DNA of 64,000 nt, taken from SHYR01 sp036013055. Its GTDB lineage: Bacteria > Chloroflexota > Dehalococcoidia > UBA2979. Positions 1 to 9,918 of the stretch are shown here, one piece after another. The stretch is taken from assembly GCA_036013055.1 (NCBI GenBank), contig DASCQM010000011.1, forward strand, positions 6,180-70,179. The letters are read 5' to 3'. Position 1 is the first letter of the stretch. Every line of letters begins with the position of its first letter. Made by a program: the position numbers and the translations under genes. Below the pieces are notes generated by a model that saw nothing but the letters and a program-made list of their open reading frames with translations, was not told where the DNA came from and ran no database searches.

Positions 1-76
1 GCAGGCGACCCGCCAGTGGGCCGGCGATGATCCACGAAAGGTCGACGATGCGGATGCCGGAGAGCATGCCGGCCAT
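1..76 (-). CDS. CaiB/BaiF family III CoA-transferase, N-terminal fragment cut by the window edge
   Basis: The first 25 codons are visible. The minus-strand reading MAGMLSGIRIVDLSWIIAGP is the typical N-terminus of family III CoA-transferases, which move CoA between carboxylic acids. The ATG (74-76) overlaps the TGA of the upstream gene (76-78) as TGATG, so the two are probably translationally coupled and may form a heteromeric enzyme or act on related substrates. Everything past residue 25 lies outside the window, so the catalytic Asp cannot be checked. Confidence 0.75.
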   Translation of the reverse strand, partial: MAGMLSGIRIVDLSWIIAGPLAGRL

Positions 77-1308
77 CAGACGGCCCCCTGCCCGCGCAGT
101 GCCGCGATCTGCGCCTCGGTCAGCCCAAGGCTGCCGTAGACATCGCTGTTGTGCTCGCCGAGCAGCGGCGGGCGCGCGGCTGCGACGTAGGGCGTCTCGC
201 TGAACCGGACCGGCGCTCCGCTGTCGAGCAGCGGTGACGGCAGGCCCGGCGCTTCGACCTCGACGAAGGTGCCGCGCGATTGCAGGAACGGGTCGGCCAC
301 CAGGTCGGCCGCGTCATGCACCGGCAGCCCGATCATCGCGAAGCGCTGGATCAGCTCGACGACCTCGGCGCGGCTTCGTGTCGCGGCGAAGCGAATCATC
401 GCCGCATCAGCGTCGGCGTGCGCGATGAACTGCGCATCGCCGAGTTCCGCGCGCAGGTCGCGCAGCCCGGCGCTCTCGCCGACGGAGTCGAGCAGCGCGA
501 GCGCCTCGTCGACCTTGCGCCAGGCGGCAAGCAGGAAGTAGCCGTCCGCGGCTTCGTAGAGCCCGACAGGTAGACCGTCGGTGCGCGGCAGGCGCCGGCG
601 GTCGAACCCGAACTGGTCGTGGATCGAGGCGTTCCACATCTGGAAGGAGACCAGCGCCGCGACCCGCTGCATCGCGATGTCGATCACCTCGCCGCCGCCG
701 CCGTGCTGCGCCCCGTAGAGCGCGATCAGCGCGCCGAGCGCCGCCGCGAGCCCGCTCATCTCCGAGGCCTGCTCCGGGCCGAAGCGAGCCGGGCGCTCCT
801 CGGCGTATCCGAAGATGCCGAGCATCCCACTCATCGCCTGCGCGATCAGGTCGCCGCCCTGCCAGTACACGCGCGGGCCGTCGAGCCCGAACGGCGTCAC
901 CGAGACGACGACGAGCGGACGCGGTCCTGCTGCCAACGCATCGAGGTCTACGCCCCACGACTGTAGCTCGCCGTTGTCGAAGACGACGTCGACGGTATCG
1001 AGCAGCCGTCGCAGCAGATCGAGGCCGCCGGGCGCGGTCGGGTCGAGCGTGATGCCCTGCATCCCGGTGTGGTAGTGGAGGAAGTACAGCGAGGGCGCGC
1101 CCTCCTCGCTGGTCGGGACGCTCGGTGCAGGGTGCTGTGCGGAGGGCGGCGGCCGGTGGCGCTGGAGTGAGCCCCCGGGGCGTTCGAGGCGGATCACTTC
1201 AGCGCCGAGCCCCCTCAGCAGTCGCGGGCCGTAGGCGCCGGGGCCATCGACCAGCGTGAGCGCGCGCACGCCATCGAGGGCGCCGGGGGAGAGCGAGGGT
1301 ACGACCAT
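76..1308 (-). CDS. CaiB/BaiF family III CoA-transferase
   Basis: A 410-residue protein of the usual length for formyl-CoA / carnitine-type CoA-transferases (about 400 aa), which transfer CoA through an aspartyl-CoA intermediate. The N-terminus (VRALTLVDGPGAYGPRLLRG) has the Rossmann-like start of the family. The middle reads TPFGLDGPRVYWQGGDLIAQ, matching the family's 'xFGxxGPxxxxxxxDxxxQA' block. The C-terminus contains the GLPVHDAADLVADPFLQSRG block that recurs across the family. There is no Shine-Dalgarno upstream. Instead a TATCAT -10-like hexamer ends 9 nt before the ATG, which would allow a nearly leaderless transcript. The substrate is unknown. The gene is coupled to the fragment downstream. 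Confidence 0.88.
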   Translation of the reverse strand: MVVPSLSPGALDGVRALTLVDGPGAYGPRLLRGLGAEVIRLERPGGSLQRHRPPPSAQHPAPSVPTSEEGAPSLYFLHYHTGMQGITLDPTAPGGLDLLRRLLDTVDVVFDNGELQSWGVDLDALAAGPRPLVVVSVTPFGLDGPRVYWQGGDLIAQAMSGMLGIFGYAEERPARFGPEQASEMSGLAAALGALIALYGAQHGGGGEVIDIAMQRVAALVSFQMWNASIHDQFGFDRRRLPRTDGLPVGLYEAADGYFLLAAWRKVDEALALLDSVGESAGLRDLRAELGDAQFIAHADADAAMIRFAATRSRAEVVELIQRFAMIGLPVHDAADLVADPFLQSRGTFVEVEAPGLPSPLLDSGAPVRFSETPYVAAARPPLLGEHNSDVYGSLGLTEAQIAALRGQGAV

Positions 1309-1410
1309 CAGGCGCGGATGATAGCGCGTCCGTCGAAGCGCCTGCTTACCGGGCGGTGGTGCGTGCAGCGCCGCTCACGGCCGGGCGAACCATGACACCC
1401 GGAGATACAG

Positions 1411-1439
1411 AGAGCCCCCGGCGTGACGCCGGGGGCTCT
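1411..1439 (-). terminator. Strong inverted repeat downstream of the cupredoxin gene
   Basis: A perfect 13-bp stem (agagcccccggcg / cgccgggggctct) closes a 3-nt loop. It lies between the stop of the cupredoxin gene (1478) and the start of the CoA-transferase (1308), both minus strand. Position and stability suggest transcription termination after the cupredoxin gene. It lacks a clear U-tract, so it may instead need a factor or act in mRNA stabilisation. Confidence 0.6.
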
Positions 1440-1477
1440 CCAGTTGTGTGCCCGAGGTGGGCACTCTGGTCGCGCCG

Positions 1478-1978
1478 TTACTCGACGGTGAAGCCCACGC
1501 GCATCCCGAGACCGTAGTGCGCGGGAATGTTGCAGATCAGCACGTAGCTGCCCGCCTCCAGCGAAATCGTCAGGTCCTCGGAACCGCCGCCATCGAGCGT
1601 TGCGGTGCGCCCGAGCACGTCGAGCACGGTCTCGTCGGCTGCGCCAACGGCGACCGGCAGCGCGTCGGCACCAAGATCGCTCTTCACGACCACGAGCTCG
1701 TGCGGCGTCGCGCCGTCATTCGTCACGCTGAACGTGACCTCGCCGGACTGCCCCGTTGGAACATCGGAAGCGACACCCCACTCGGTGAGTGAGACGGCGA
1801 TCCCGGCGGCGTCGGCAGCCGGTGCGGTCGTCGCTGCCGGAGCAGCCGCGGTCGTGGTTGCTGCCGACGACGCGGACGATGATGAATCGTCGTCGCTGTC
1901 GCTGCTGCACCCGATCGCCAGCGCCGCGATCAGCGAGAGCGAGACCCCCGCGACCCACCGGCTCTTGATTGAAATCAT
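1478..1978 (-). CDS. Type 1 copper (plastocyanin/azurin-like) lipoprotein
   Basis: A 166-residue secreted cupredoxin. The ATG at 1976-1978 is chosen because AAGGAG sits about 11 nt upstream; an upstream ATG at 2008 has no such site. The signal peptide ends in a lipobox (LAIGC), followed by an Asp/Ser/Ala/Thr-rich low-complexity linker of about 40 residues that tethers the domain. The copper site is complete: a His in TPHELVV, then Cys-x3-His-x4-Met in CNIPAHYGLGM. The gene diverges from the cytochrome oxidase operon 180 bp away. No cytochrome c gene is nearby, so this protein is a candidate electron donor to the oxidase (inference). An alternative is a copper-delivery or separate redox role. 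Confidence 0.88.
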   Translation of the reverse strand: MISIKSRWVAGVSLSLIAALAIGCSSDSDDDSSSSASSAATTTAAAPAATTAPAADAAGIAVSLTEWGVASDVPTGQSGEVTFSVTNDGATPHELVVVKSDLGADALPVAVGAADETVLDVLGRTATLDGGGSEDLTISLEAGSYVLICNIPAHYGLGMRVGFTVE

Positions 1979-2080
1979 CCGTCGACTCTCCTTAGACCTG
2001 CCGTCCACCTTCTTGCGTTATTGGCACGAATGGTCGCCGATCGCGGGCTTGTGACCCACCGCACATAGTCCCGATGTCCA

Positions 2081-2096
2081 TATGACTAAAGTCATA
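2081..2096. promoter_or_regulatory. 16-bp perfect palindrome, DosR/DevR-like operator candidate
   Basis: TATGACTAAAGTCATA is a perfect 7-bp inverted repeat around AA. Its core GACTAAAGTC fits GACTWWAGTC, the core of the mycobacterial DosR (NarL/LuxR-family) consensus, although the outer GGG/CCC of that consensus is TAT/ATA here. It sits in the 177-bp divergent region between the cupredoxin (start 1978) and coxB (start 2156) genes. An extra AGTCCC half-site is at 2067-2072. This would suit oxygen- or redox-controlled expression of the oxidase. No cognate regulator is in the window. Confidence 0.5.
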
Positions 2097-2155
2097 GCGC
2101 CTTCGTGACGAATGTCCCTAGTGACCCCGGCCGAATTCCACGAAAGTCCCTGACT

Positions 2156-2914
2156 ATGAAACGTGATCTGATTGTTCTTGCCGTGATTTGGGTGGTCGTA
2201 AGTGCGATCGCCGCAGCAGTGACGTACTACGTCCTGGACCCCTTCCCAACCGCCGGCGCAGAAGAGGCGAGGATCATCGACGACGCCTTTATGACGCTGA
2301 CGTACATGGCGGTGCCGGTCTTCGGTCTCGTCGTCGCCGGCGTGGCATACAGCGTCATCCGCTTCCGCTCGCCGGGCCAGCCGACCGAGGATGGCCCTCC
2401 GATGTTCGGGCGCGGCGCGGTTCCGCTCGCGTGGTTGATCGTCACCTCGACGCTGGCGGTCGCAGTCATGATCCACCCGGGGCTAACCGGCCTCTTCGAA
2501 TTGCGAGCCGACCGTCACGCCGACCTCGAGGTCAACGTGACCGGCTTCCGCTGGGCCTGGGCGATCGAGTACCCGGAGAGCGGCGTGCGCGTGAATTCGC
2601 CCGTCGACGAGATGGTGCTGCCCATCGATACGCGCATCCAGTTCAACATCACCGCCATCGAGGGTGACGTCTTGCACGCCTTCTGGGTGCCGGCGTTCCG
2701 CGTGAAGATGGATGCGGTACCGGGCCAGATCACGGAGATGTTCGTCACGCCGAACCGGCTTGGTGATGCGAGTGACGTGGCGTTCCGCCTCCAGTGCACT
2801 GAACTCTGCGGACTCTTCCATGCCGGGATGTCTATGGACGTTCGGGTCGTGGAGCAGGACGAGTTTGAACGCTGGCTCGAATCTCAGGGCGCGACCGCGT
2901 CGAAGGTGAAGTGA
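2156..2914 (+). CDS. coxB: Cytochrome c oxidase subunit II (CuA subunit)
   Basis: A 252-residue subunit that receives electrons at the binuclear CuA centre and passes them to subunit I. The start at 2156 (MKRDLIVL) puts the first membrane helix at the N-terminus; a start at 2105 would add 17 unhelpful residues. Hydrophobic helices lie near residues 4-26, 45-65 and 86-105. The periplasmic cupredoxin domain follows, with FWVPAFRVKMDAVPG and the CuA ligands in CTELCGLFHAGM (Cys-x3-Cys-x3-His-x2-Met, with the bridging Glu). There is no fused cytochrome c domain, so the donor is separate. The stop overlaps the start region of subunit I. Confidence 0.96.
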   Translation: MKRDLIVLAVIWVVVSAIAAAVTYYVLDPFPTAGAEEARIIDDAFMTLTYMAVPVFGLVVAGVAYSVIRFRSPGQPTEDGPPMFGRGAVPLAWLIVTSTLAVAVMIHPGLTGLFELRADRHADLEVNVTGFRWAWAIEYPESGVRVNSPVDEMVLPIDTRIQFNITAIEGDVLHAFWVPAFRVKMDAVPGQITEMFVTPNRLGDASDVAFRLQCTELCGLFHAGMSMDVRVVEQDEFERWLESQGATASKVK

Positions 2915-2916
2915 CG

Positions 2917-4764
<1,848 letters not shown>

Positions 4765-4784
4765 GCCGGGACGAGGAGGAGATC

Positions 4785-5006
4785 GTGGAACGAGACAACC
4801 CCGAGGCGACGGCTCAGAACAACGGGCTGTTGGTGATCGCACTGCTGGCACTGCTGACGCTCGTCGAATTCCTTGTCTTCGCGGCAATCGACATGACGTC
4901 GGCGGTGATCCTGATGCTGGCTCCGATCGCGCTCGCGAAGGCGTGGCTGATCGTCACCTTCTTCATGCACATGCCCCGACTCTGGAACTCGGAGGACCAC
5001 TCCTGA
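4785..5006 (+). CDS. Cytochrome c oxidase subunit IV (small prokaryotic type)
   Basis: A 73-residue membrane protein. The GTG start at 4785 is fixed by a strong AGGAGGAG 5-12 nt upstream. Two hydrophobic helices (about residues 14-34 and 38-62) are followed by KAWLIVTFFMHMPRLW, the conserved end of the CyoD/COX4_pro family, which stabilises the catalytic subunits. The TGA overlaps the ATG of subunit III as TGATG. Confidence 0.9.
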   Translation: MERDNPEATAQNNGLLVIALLALLTLVEFLVFAAIDMTSAVILMLAPIALAKAWLIVTFFMHMPRLWNSEDHS

Positions 5007-5575
5007 TGGCCGCTGAAAGCGCCGCTCCGGCGCACACGGAGTCGCCGGCGACACGCCTGCGCATGAACCAGCTCGGGCTATGGCTGTTCTTCATCTCGGA
5101 CGGCCTGCTCTTCGCGCTGCTGGCGACCGCTCGCTTCTACCTCGTTGGTACCGAGACGCCCGACGAGTTGAGCCAGACGCTCGGTCTCGGCATCACGGCG
5201 ATCCTGCTGCTGAGCAGCCTCACCGCGTTCCGCGCGGAGACCGCGATCGCGCACGGCAACGTCGCGCACGCCAAGTTGATGCTGCTGCTGACGATCGTGC
5301 TCGGCACCATCTTCATGGGCGGCGTGGTCTACGAGTGGTCGATCGCGCACTTCCATGTGTACGAGGGTTACGGCACGGCGTTCTTCTCGATGACCGGCAT
5401 GCACGCGACGCACGTTGCATCAGGCATCCTGCTGCTCGGCCTCGTCTACCGGCTGGCGAGTCAGGGGCGCTTCACGGCGCAGAACCACTGGGCGATCGCC
5501 GCGGTGGTGATGTACTGGCACTTCGTCGACGTGGTGTGGGTCTTCTTCTACCCGGTGCTCTACCTCATCAACTAG
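5006..5575 (+). CDS. coxC: Cytochrome c oxidase subunit III, short form
   Basis: A 189-residue, five-helix subunit III. The start at 5006 overlaps the preceding TGA and has GGAGGA 10 nt upstream; reading further upstream would run through subunit IV. The family blocks NQLGLWLFFISDGLLFALL, GGVVYEW, GMHATHVASGILLLG and MYWHFVDVVWVFFYP are all present, including the His/Glu that contact lipid in helix III. The length matches short forms found with A2-type and quinol oxidases rather than the seven-helix mitochondrial form. It is the last gene of the oxidase operon. No assembly factor (CtaA, CtaB, Sco) follows. Confidence 0.94.
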   Translation: MAAESAAPAHTESPATRLRMNQLGLWLFFISDGLLFALLATARFYLVGTETPDELSQTLGLGITAILLLSSLTAFRAETAIAHGNVAHAKLMLLLTIVLGTIFMGGVVYEWSIAHFHVYEGYGTAFFSMTGMHATHVASGILLLGLVYRLASQGRFTAQNHWAIAAVVMYWHFVDVVWVFFYPVLYLIN

Positions 5576-5871
5576 CCGCGCAGCTTGAACCCCGCGCCGC
5601 CTCGGATGCCTGCCGTCTCGTAGATCTGACCCACGGTCAGCTTGATGTCGTCTCAGGCCTCGCCGGCACGACCGACCATCGCGAAGTCCGCGTAAGGGAT
5701 GTCGCTCACGGGGCGCGCGCCGTTGACGTGGTCGAAGGTGCGCACCGCCCAGCGGCCAGCCGCGCGTAGCAGCTGCGCCACCCGTGACTCTACAGTGCGT
5801 GAGCGTGCCGCCGGCTGCGGAGTCGTATCATCGGCGGCGGCGTGCGACGCGCTGTCGAGTGCTATCGCCAC
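5572..5871 (-). pseudogene. Relic of an unrecognised gene with an in-frame TGA
   Basis: A minus-strand open frame starts at GTG 5869-5871, meets TGA at 5653-5655 after 72 codons, and continues in the same frame for 26 codons to a TAG that overlaps the coxC stop. Both sides read like ordinary protein (RWAVRTFDHVNGARP before; DDIKLTVGQIYETAG after), which suggests one coding sequence broken by TGG to TGA. I do not recognise the family. There is no Cys near the TGA, so selenocysteine is unlikely. The stretch 5576-5938 holds nothing else. It may be the tail of a once longer gene. Confidence 0.4.
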
Positions 5872-5938
5872 TGGATCCCCTGTCGCCCGGCGTAGGCCTC
5901 GATCAGTATACGTCTCGGCGCACCGCTCGGATGTACGA

Positions 5939-6721
5939 TCAGATGTTTGAGCGCGACTGGCCGCCATCGACGTTGATCGTCGCGCCGACGAGCCATGACG
6001 CGCGTGGCGAGGCCAGGAACGCGACCACGTCGGCGACCTCGTCGGCGCGGCCGAAGCGCCCGGCCGCGATGTTTGCGTCGATGAAGGCGGCCATCCCCTC
6101 GGGGTCGCTCTCCAGCCGCTGACCCCACGAACCACCGGGAAACGCGATCGAGCCGGGGGCGACCGTGTTCACGCGGACGCCGTCGCTGGCCCACGCGAGC
6201 GCGTAATTCTTCGATGCCGCGATCAGCGCCGACTTCGTGGCGTTGTACTGCCCGGAGCCGCCCGACTCACGCCCGAAGATCGACGAGATGTTGACGACAG
6301 AGCCACCGCCTTCCGCCTTCGCGAGATGCGGCTTCGCAAGTTCCATCAGGCGCACGACGGCGAGCGTGTTCAACTCGAACGAGGCTCGCCAGGCCTCCTC
6401 GATGTCGTCGGCACGCACTGAGGCGCCCGCGTTGTTGACGAGGATGTCGATGCCACCGAAGCGCGCAGCAGCAGCGTCGATCAGGCGCGCGCAGTCATCG
6501 GCATCGGTGACGTCCGCGACGACCGTCAGCACCTCCGCGCTGCCGTCGGCGGACTGCCCGGCGATCAGCGTCGCAGCAGCATCGAGACCGTCCTCGTTGC
6601 GTGCGCAGATCGTGACGTTGGCACCCTCGGCTGCGAGCGCCTGCGCGATGGCGAGGCCGATGCCCCGGCTCCCGCCGGTGACGACCGCTGACCTCCCGGA
6701 TAGGCCCAGATCCATGCGCAC
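5939..6721 (-). CDS. Short-chain dehydrogenase/reductase (classical SDR)
   Basis: A 260-residue NAD(P)-dependent oxidoreductase of classical SDR length. It carries the TGGSRGIG cofactor motif (about residues 16-23), NNAG, the catalytic Ser in VVNISSIFG and YNATK (Tyr-x3-Lys). The C-terminus ends GATINVDGGQ, the usual SDR finish. An Arg in ICARN after beta-2 points to NADPH. The start at 6721 has AAGGGAAG 8-9 nt upstream; ATG 6715 is an alternative. It diverges from the MFS gene 93 bp away, so the two may share regulation. The substrate cannot be told. Confidence 0.93.
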   Translation of the reverse strand: MRMDLGLSGRSAVVTGGSRGIGLAIAQALAAEGANVTICARNEDGLDAAATLIAGQSADGSAEVLTVVADVTDADDCARLIDAAAARFGGIDILVNNAGASVRADDIEEAWRASFELNTLAVVRLMELAKPHLAKAEGGGSVVNISSIFGRESGGSGQYNATKSALIAASKNYALAWASDGVRVNTVAPGSIAFPGGSWGQRLESDPEGMAAFIDANIAAGRFGRADEVADVVAFLASPRASWLVGATINVDGGQSRSNI

Positions 6722-6814
6722 ACTTCCCTTCGATGCGATGCTGCGACTCGGCTCGCCGCGCTGCCGCCGAATGATAGCGGGCGGCGCTCTAGCGGCGAAC
6801 GTCGAAAGGACTGC

Positions 6815-8125
6815 ATGAACCGTTCGATGCCATCGGCCCCGGCGGGCAGCGGTCGCTTCTTCTACGGCTGGGTGATCGTGGTCGTTGGCGCGTTGATCGC
6901 CTTCAGCAGCGGTCCGGGGCAGTCGTTCGTCTTCTCGATCTTCATCGACTCGATCATGGAGGAGACCGGCTTCTCCCGTTCGACGATCTCCAGCCTCTAC
7001 ATGCTGAGCACCGGCCTGAGCGCCGCGATGGTGGCGATCGTCAGTCGCATGGCCGACCGCGTGGGGCCGCGCATCATGGTCGTGATCGTCGGTATTGGCT
7101 TCGCGGGAGCATGTTTCGGGATGGCGTTCGCGGCGGGGGTCGTGGCGTTCTACCTCTCGTTTGCCGGCCTGCGAGCGCTCGGACAGGGCGCGCTGACGAT
7201 CAACGCGACATTGCTGGTGAACCAGTGGTTCGTGATGCGTCGCGGGCGCGCGATCGCGCTGATGGGGCTTGGTTTCCCGCTCTCGAACGCGATCCTGCCG
7301 CCGCTCTCGCGCTTCCTGATCGACGAGTTCGGGTGGCGCGAGGCGTACGGTGCGCTCGGCGTGATCGTGCTGCTGCTCGTCGTGCCGGCGGCGCTGATCT
7401 TCGCGCGCAACCGGCCGGAGGACGTCGGCCTCTATCCCGACGGTTACTCGCAGCCGCCGGAGGTCGAGAAGACGCTCACGAGCACCGATCCGCGGGACGA
7501 CCAGCGTCGCGTGCTCTCGTCGCCGTCGTTCTGGCTGCTCGCGCTGCCGCTATCGACGCCCGGGCTGGTGACGACGGCGCTGATCTTCCACCAGACATCG
7601 ATCTTCGAAGAGCGAGGGCTGAGCGCGACGGTCGCGGCGGCGGTCTTCATCGTTTTCGCGATCGCGTCGGCATCGACGTCGATGATCGCCGGGTTCGTCG
7701 TTGAGCGGACGGGGCCGAAGCGGCTCTTCATCTTCGCGATGGTGGCGCTGCTGGTGGTGCTGGCGATGTCGATGGTCGTGACGTCGCTGTGGATCGCGGT
7801 GATCTACGTCGCCACGATGGGCGTCGCCGGCGGCTCGCAGCGCATCGTGCAGGGGGTGACGTGGGCGCACTACTACGGCCGCTTCGGCCTCGGACGCGTG
7901 CAGGGCTCGGCGATGATGGTGACGATCACCGGCGCGGCGATCGGCCCCTTCCCGCTCGCGCTCTTCCACGATCTCACCGGCAACTACGACGTCGGAATCA
8001 TGGCGATGGCGCTGTTGCCGGTGCTCTCGATCGCCGCAGTAGTGCTCGGACACCCCGAGCGCATGCTGGAGCGGGTGAACGACCCGCAGCCGGACTCAGT
8101 CGCGACGTCGGACACGGATTCTTGA
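6815..8125 (+). CDS. MFS transporter, OFA (oxalate:formate antiporter-like) type
   Basis: A 436-residue carrier with about 12 membrane helices. The N-terminus FFYGWVIVVVGALIAFSS and the central RPEDVGLYPDG are characteristic of the OFA / monocarboxylate branch of MFS; the loop 2-3 motif reads RMADRVGPR. Such proteins move small organic acids across the inner membrane. GAAAGGA precedes the ATG. It lies between two SDR genes, so it may import or export the acid or alcohol they act on (inference). Confidence 0.88.
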   Translation: MNRSMPSAPAGSGRFFYGWVIVVVGALIAFSSGPGQSFVFSIFIDSIMEETGFSRSTISSLYMLSTGLSAAMVAIVSRMADRVGPRIMVVIVGIGFAGACFGMAFAAGVVAFYLSFAGLRALGQGALTINATLLVNQWFVMRRGRAIALMGLGFPLSNAILPPLSRFLIDEFGWREAYGALGVIVLLLVVPAALIFARNRPEDVGLYPDGYSQPPEVEKTLTSTDPRDDQRRVLSSPSFWLLALPLSTPGLVTTALIFHQTSIFEERGLSATVAAAVFIVFAIASASTSMIAGFVVERTGPKRLFIFAMVALLVVLAMSMVVTSLWIAVIYVATMGVAGGSQRIVQGVTWAHYYGRFGLGRVQGSAMMVTITGAAIGPFPLALFHDLTGNYDVGIMAMALLPVLSIAAVVLGHPERMLERVNDPQPDSVATSDTDS

Positions 8126-8237
8126 CGCCGATCGCGCAGCTTCGTACGTTCGCGCGGCAGACTTGAGTCGAATCTGGCGACGGCGCACCACCCGATCGGC
8201 GTGATGCAGTCCTCAGATGAAGGAGAAGGAACAGCAG

Positions 8238-9050
8238 ATGGCACCAGCAGTGAATAAGGACGGGCTCATGGCGGGCAAGGTGGCGATCGTCACCGGCGCG
8301 TCGCGCGGCATCGGCGAGGCGATCGCGATCCGCTATGCGATGGACGGCGCGAAGGTCGTCGTCTCCGCGCGCACCGTCGATGAGGGCGACCACCCGCTCC
8401 CCGGCAGCATCAACGGCGTCGTCGAGCGCATCAACGCCGCCGGCGGTGAGGCCGTGGCGGTGCGCTGCGACCTGGGCAACAGCGACGACCGCGAGAACCT
8501 GATCAAGGAGACGGAGGCGGCCTTCGGGCCCGCCGACATCCTCGTCAATAACGCGGCCGTGACCTACTTCATCCCGGTGCAGCAGTTCCCGGAGAAGCGC
8601 CAGAAGCTGATGTTCGAGGTGCAGGTGTTCGCATCGTTCCACCTCGCGCAGATGGTGATGCCGAGCATGCGCGAGAAGGGCGAGGGCTGGATCGTGAACA
8701 TCTCCTCGCACGCGGCACTGCACCCCCAGCTCGAGGGGCGCGGCGGCGGCACCGTCTACGGCATGTGCAAGGCCGCGCTGGAGCGGTTCACAACGGGGCT
8801 GGCCTCCGAGGTCTACGGCGACGGGATCGCTGTGAACGTGATTTCGCCGGGCCTCGTCGCGACGCCGGGCGTGCTGCACCACGGGCTGGTCACAGAGGCG
8901 AACAAGGACACGGTGACCCCGGTCGAGCACATGGCCGAGGCGTGCTTCCGGCTGGCCCACAGCGAGCCCGAGATGCTGTCAGGGCGCATCACGTACGCGG
9001 CCGACATGCTTGAGGAATTCAAGCTCGACGCCGCCGAGCTGCTGGCCTGA
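8238..9050 (+). CDS. Short-chain dehydrogenase/reductase
   Basis: A 270-residue SDR. ATG 8238 is preferred to 8217 because AAGGAGAAGGA lies just upstream and would otherwise be inside the gene. Motifs: TGASRGIG (residues about 17-24), VNNAAVTY, IVNISSHAALHP and YGMCK (catalytic Tyr-x3-Lys). An insertion between the Ser and Tyr (QLEGRGGGTV) is longer than usual, as is the substrate-loop region after beta-2 (DEGDHPLPGS). It is related to SDRs that act on CoA or steroid-like substrates, but the assignment is open. Confidence 0.92.
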   Translation: MAPAVNKDGLMAGKVAIVTGASRGIGEAIAIRYAMDGAKVVVSARTVDEGDHPLPGSINGVVERINAAGGEAVAVRCDLGNSDDRENLIKETEAAFGPADILVNNAAVTYFIPVQQFPEKRQKLMFEVQVFASFHLAQMVMPSMREKGEGWIVNISSHAALHPQLEGRGGGTVYGMCKAALERFTTGLASEVYGDGIAVNVISPGLVATPGVLHHGLVTEANKDTVTPVEHMAEACFRLAHSEPEMLSGRITYAADMLEEFKLDAAELLA

Positions 9051-9083
9051 CGGCTCGCCGCCCCTCGATAGGGCGATGATGCG

Positions 9084-9914
9084 ATGACGAACGACGTGCC
9101 CGACGCCATCGACGAGTGGGAGCGCCGCGTCGCAGCGGACGCGGAGCAGATCCCGCGGCTGCGGGAGAATCCGCCACAGGACGACCACTACGAGTCGCGA
9201 GCGGCGGACTTCCGGCCCGGTCGCCGCCCCTCGATCGAGATGCCGCTCGTCGAGCAGCACGCGCGGCCGGACGACGTCTGGCTGGACATCGGCGCAGGCG
9301 GCGGGCGCTTCGCCGTGCCGATCGCCGAGCAGGTGCGGCACGTAATCGCGCTCGACCCGTCAGCGGCAATGCGCACGACGATGGACGCCGCGATGGCGGA
9401 GACCGGCGTCCTAAACGTCGACGCCCGCGAGGGTCGCTGGCCCGTCGACGGCTGGAGCGAGGACGTCGATGTCAGCCTTGCTTCGCACGTGCTCTACGAC
9501 GAGGCGAATATCACGGCGTTCCTCGACGCGATGGAGCGGCACACGCGACGTCGCTGCATCGTGATCCTCAGCGATCGCTCACGCGGCGCGAACCTGAACC
9601 CGCTGTGGGAGCTGGTTCACGGCGAACCGCGAGCCTCCTTGCCTGCGATGCCGGAGTTCATGGCCGTGCTGGCGGCCCGTGGGGTCGAGCCCGAGCTGGA
9701 GACGCTGGCCGTGAGCCAGGGTGAGCCGGTCCCACTCGATCGTGCCTGCGACACCGCACGACGCTTCCTCTGGCTCCAGCCGGGGACGGAGAAGGATCAG
9801 CGCATGTGCGCGCTGGTCGAGGAACGCTACGGCGTCGGTGACGGACTCGCGCAACTGCCCGCCGGACTGGGCGCGATCGGTGTCGTCAACTGGGCGCCAC
9901 CATCGACGCCCTAA
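9084..9914 (+). CDS. Class I SAM-dependent methyltransferase
   Basis: A 276-residue soluble protein with the Rossmann motif I VWLDIGAGGGRFAVPIAE (about residues 71-88), a beta-2 acid in HVIALDPS and motif II in VDVSLASHVLYD. This places it in the Methyltransf_25/11 group; the substrate is unknown. The N-terminal 60 residues are charged and helix-rich and may form the substrate cap. It ends 5 bp before the convergent CoA-transferase gene. No strong ribosome site is seen before ATG 9084. Confidence 0.85.
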   Translation: MTNDVPDAIDEWERRVAADAEQIPRLRENPPQDDHYESRAADFRPGRRPSIEMPLVEQHARPDDVWLDIGAGGGRFAVPIAEQVRHVIALDPSAAMRTTMDAAMAETGVLNVDAREGRWPVDGWSEDVDVSLASHVLYDEANITAFLDAMERHTRRRCIVILSDRSRGANLNPLWELVHGEPRASLPAMPEFMAVLAARGVEPELETLAVSQGEPVPLDRACDTARRFLWLQPGTEKDQRMCALVEERYGVGDGLAQLPAGLGAIGVVNWAPPSTP

Positions 9915-9918
9915 CGCA

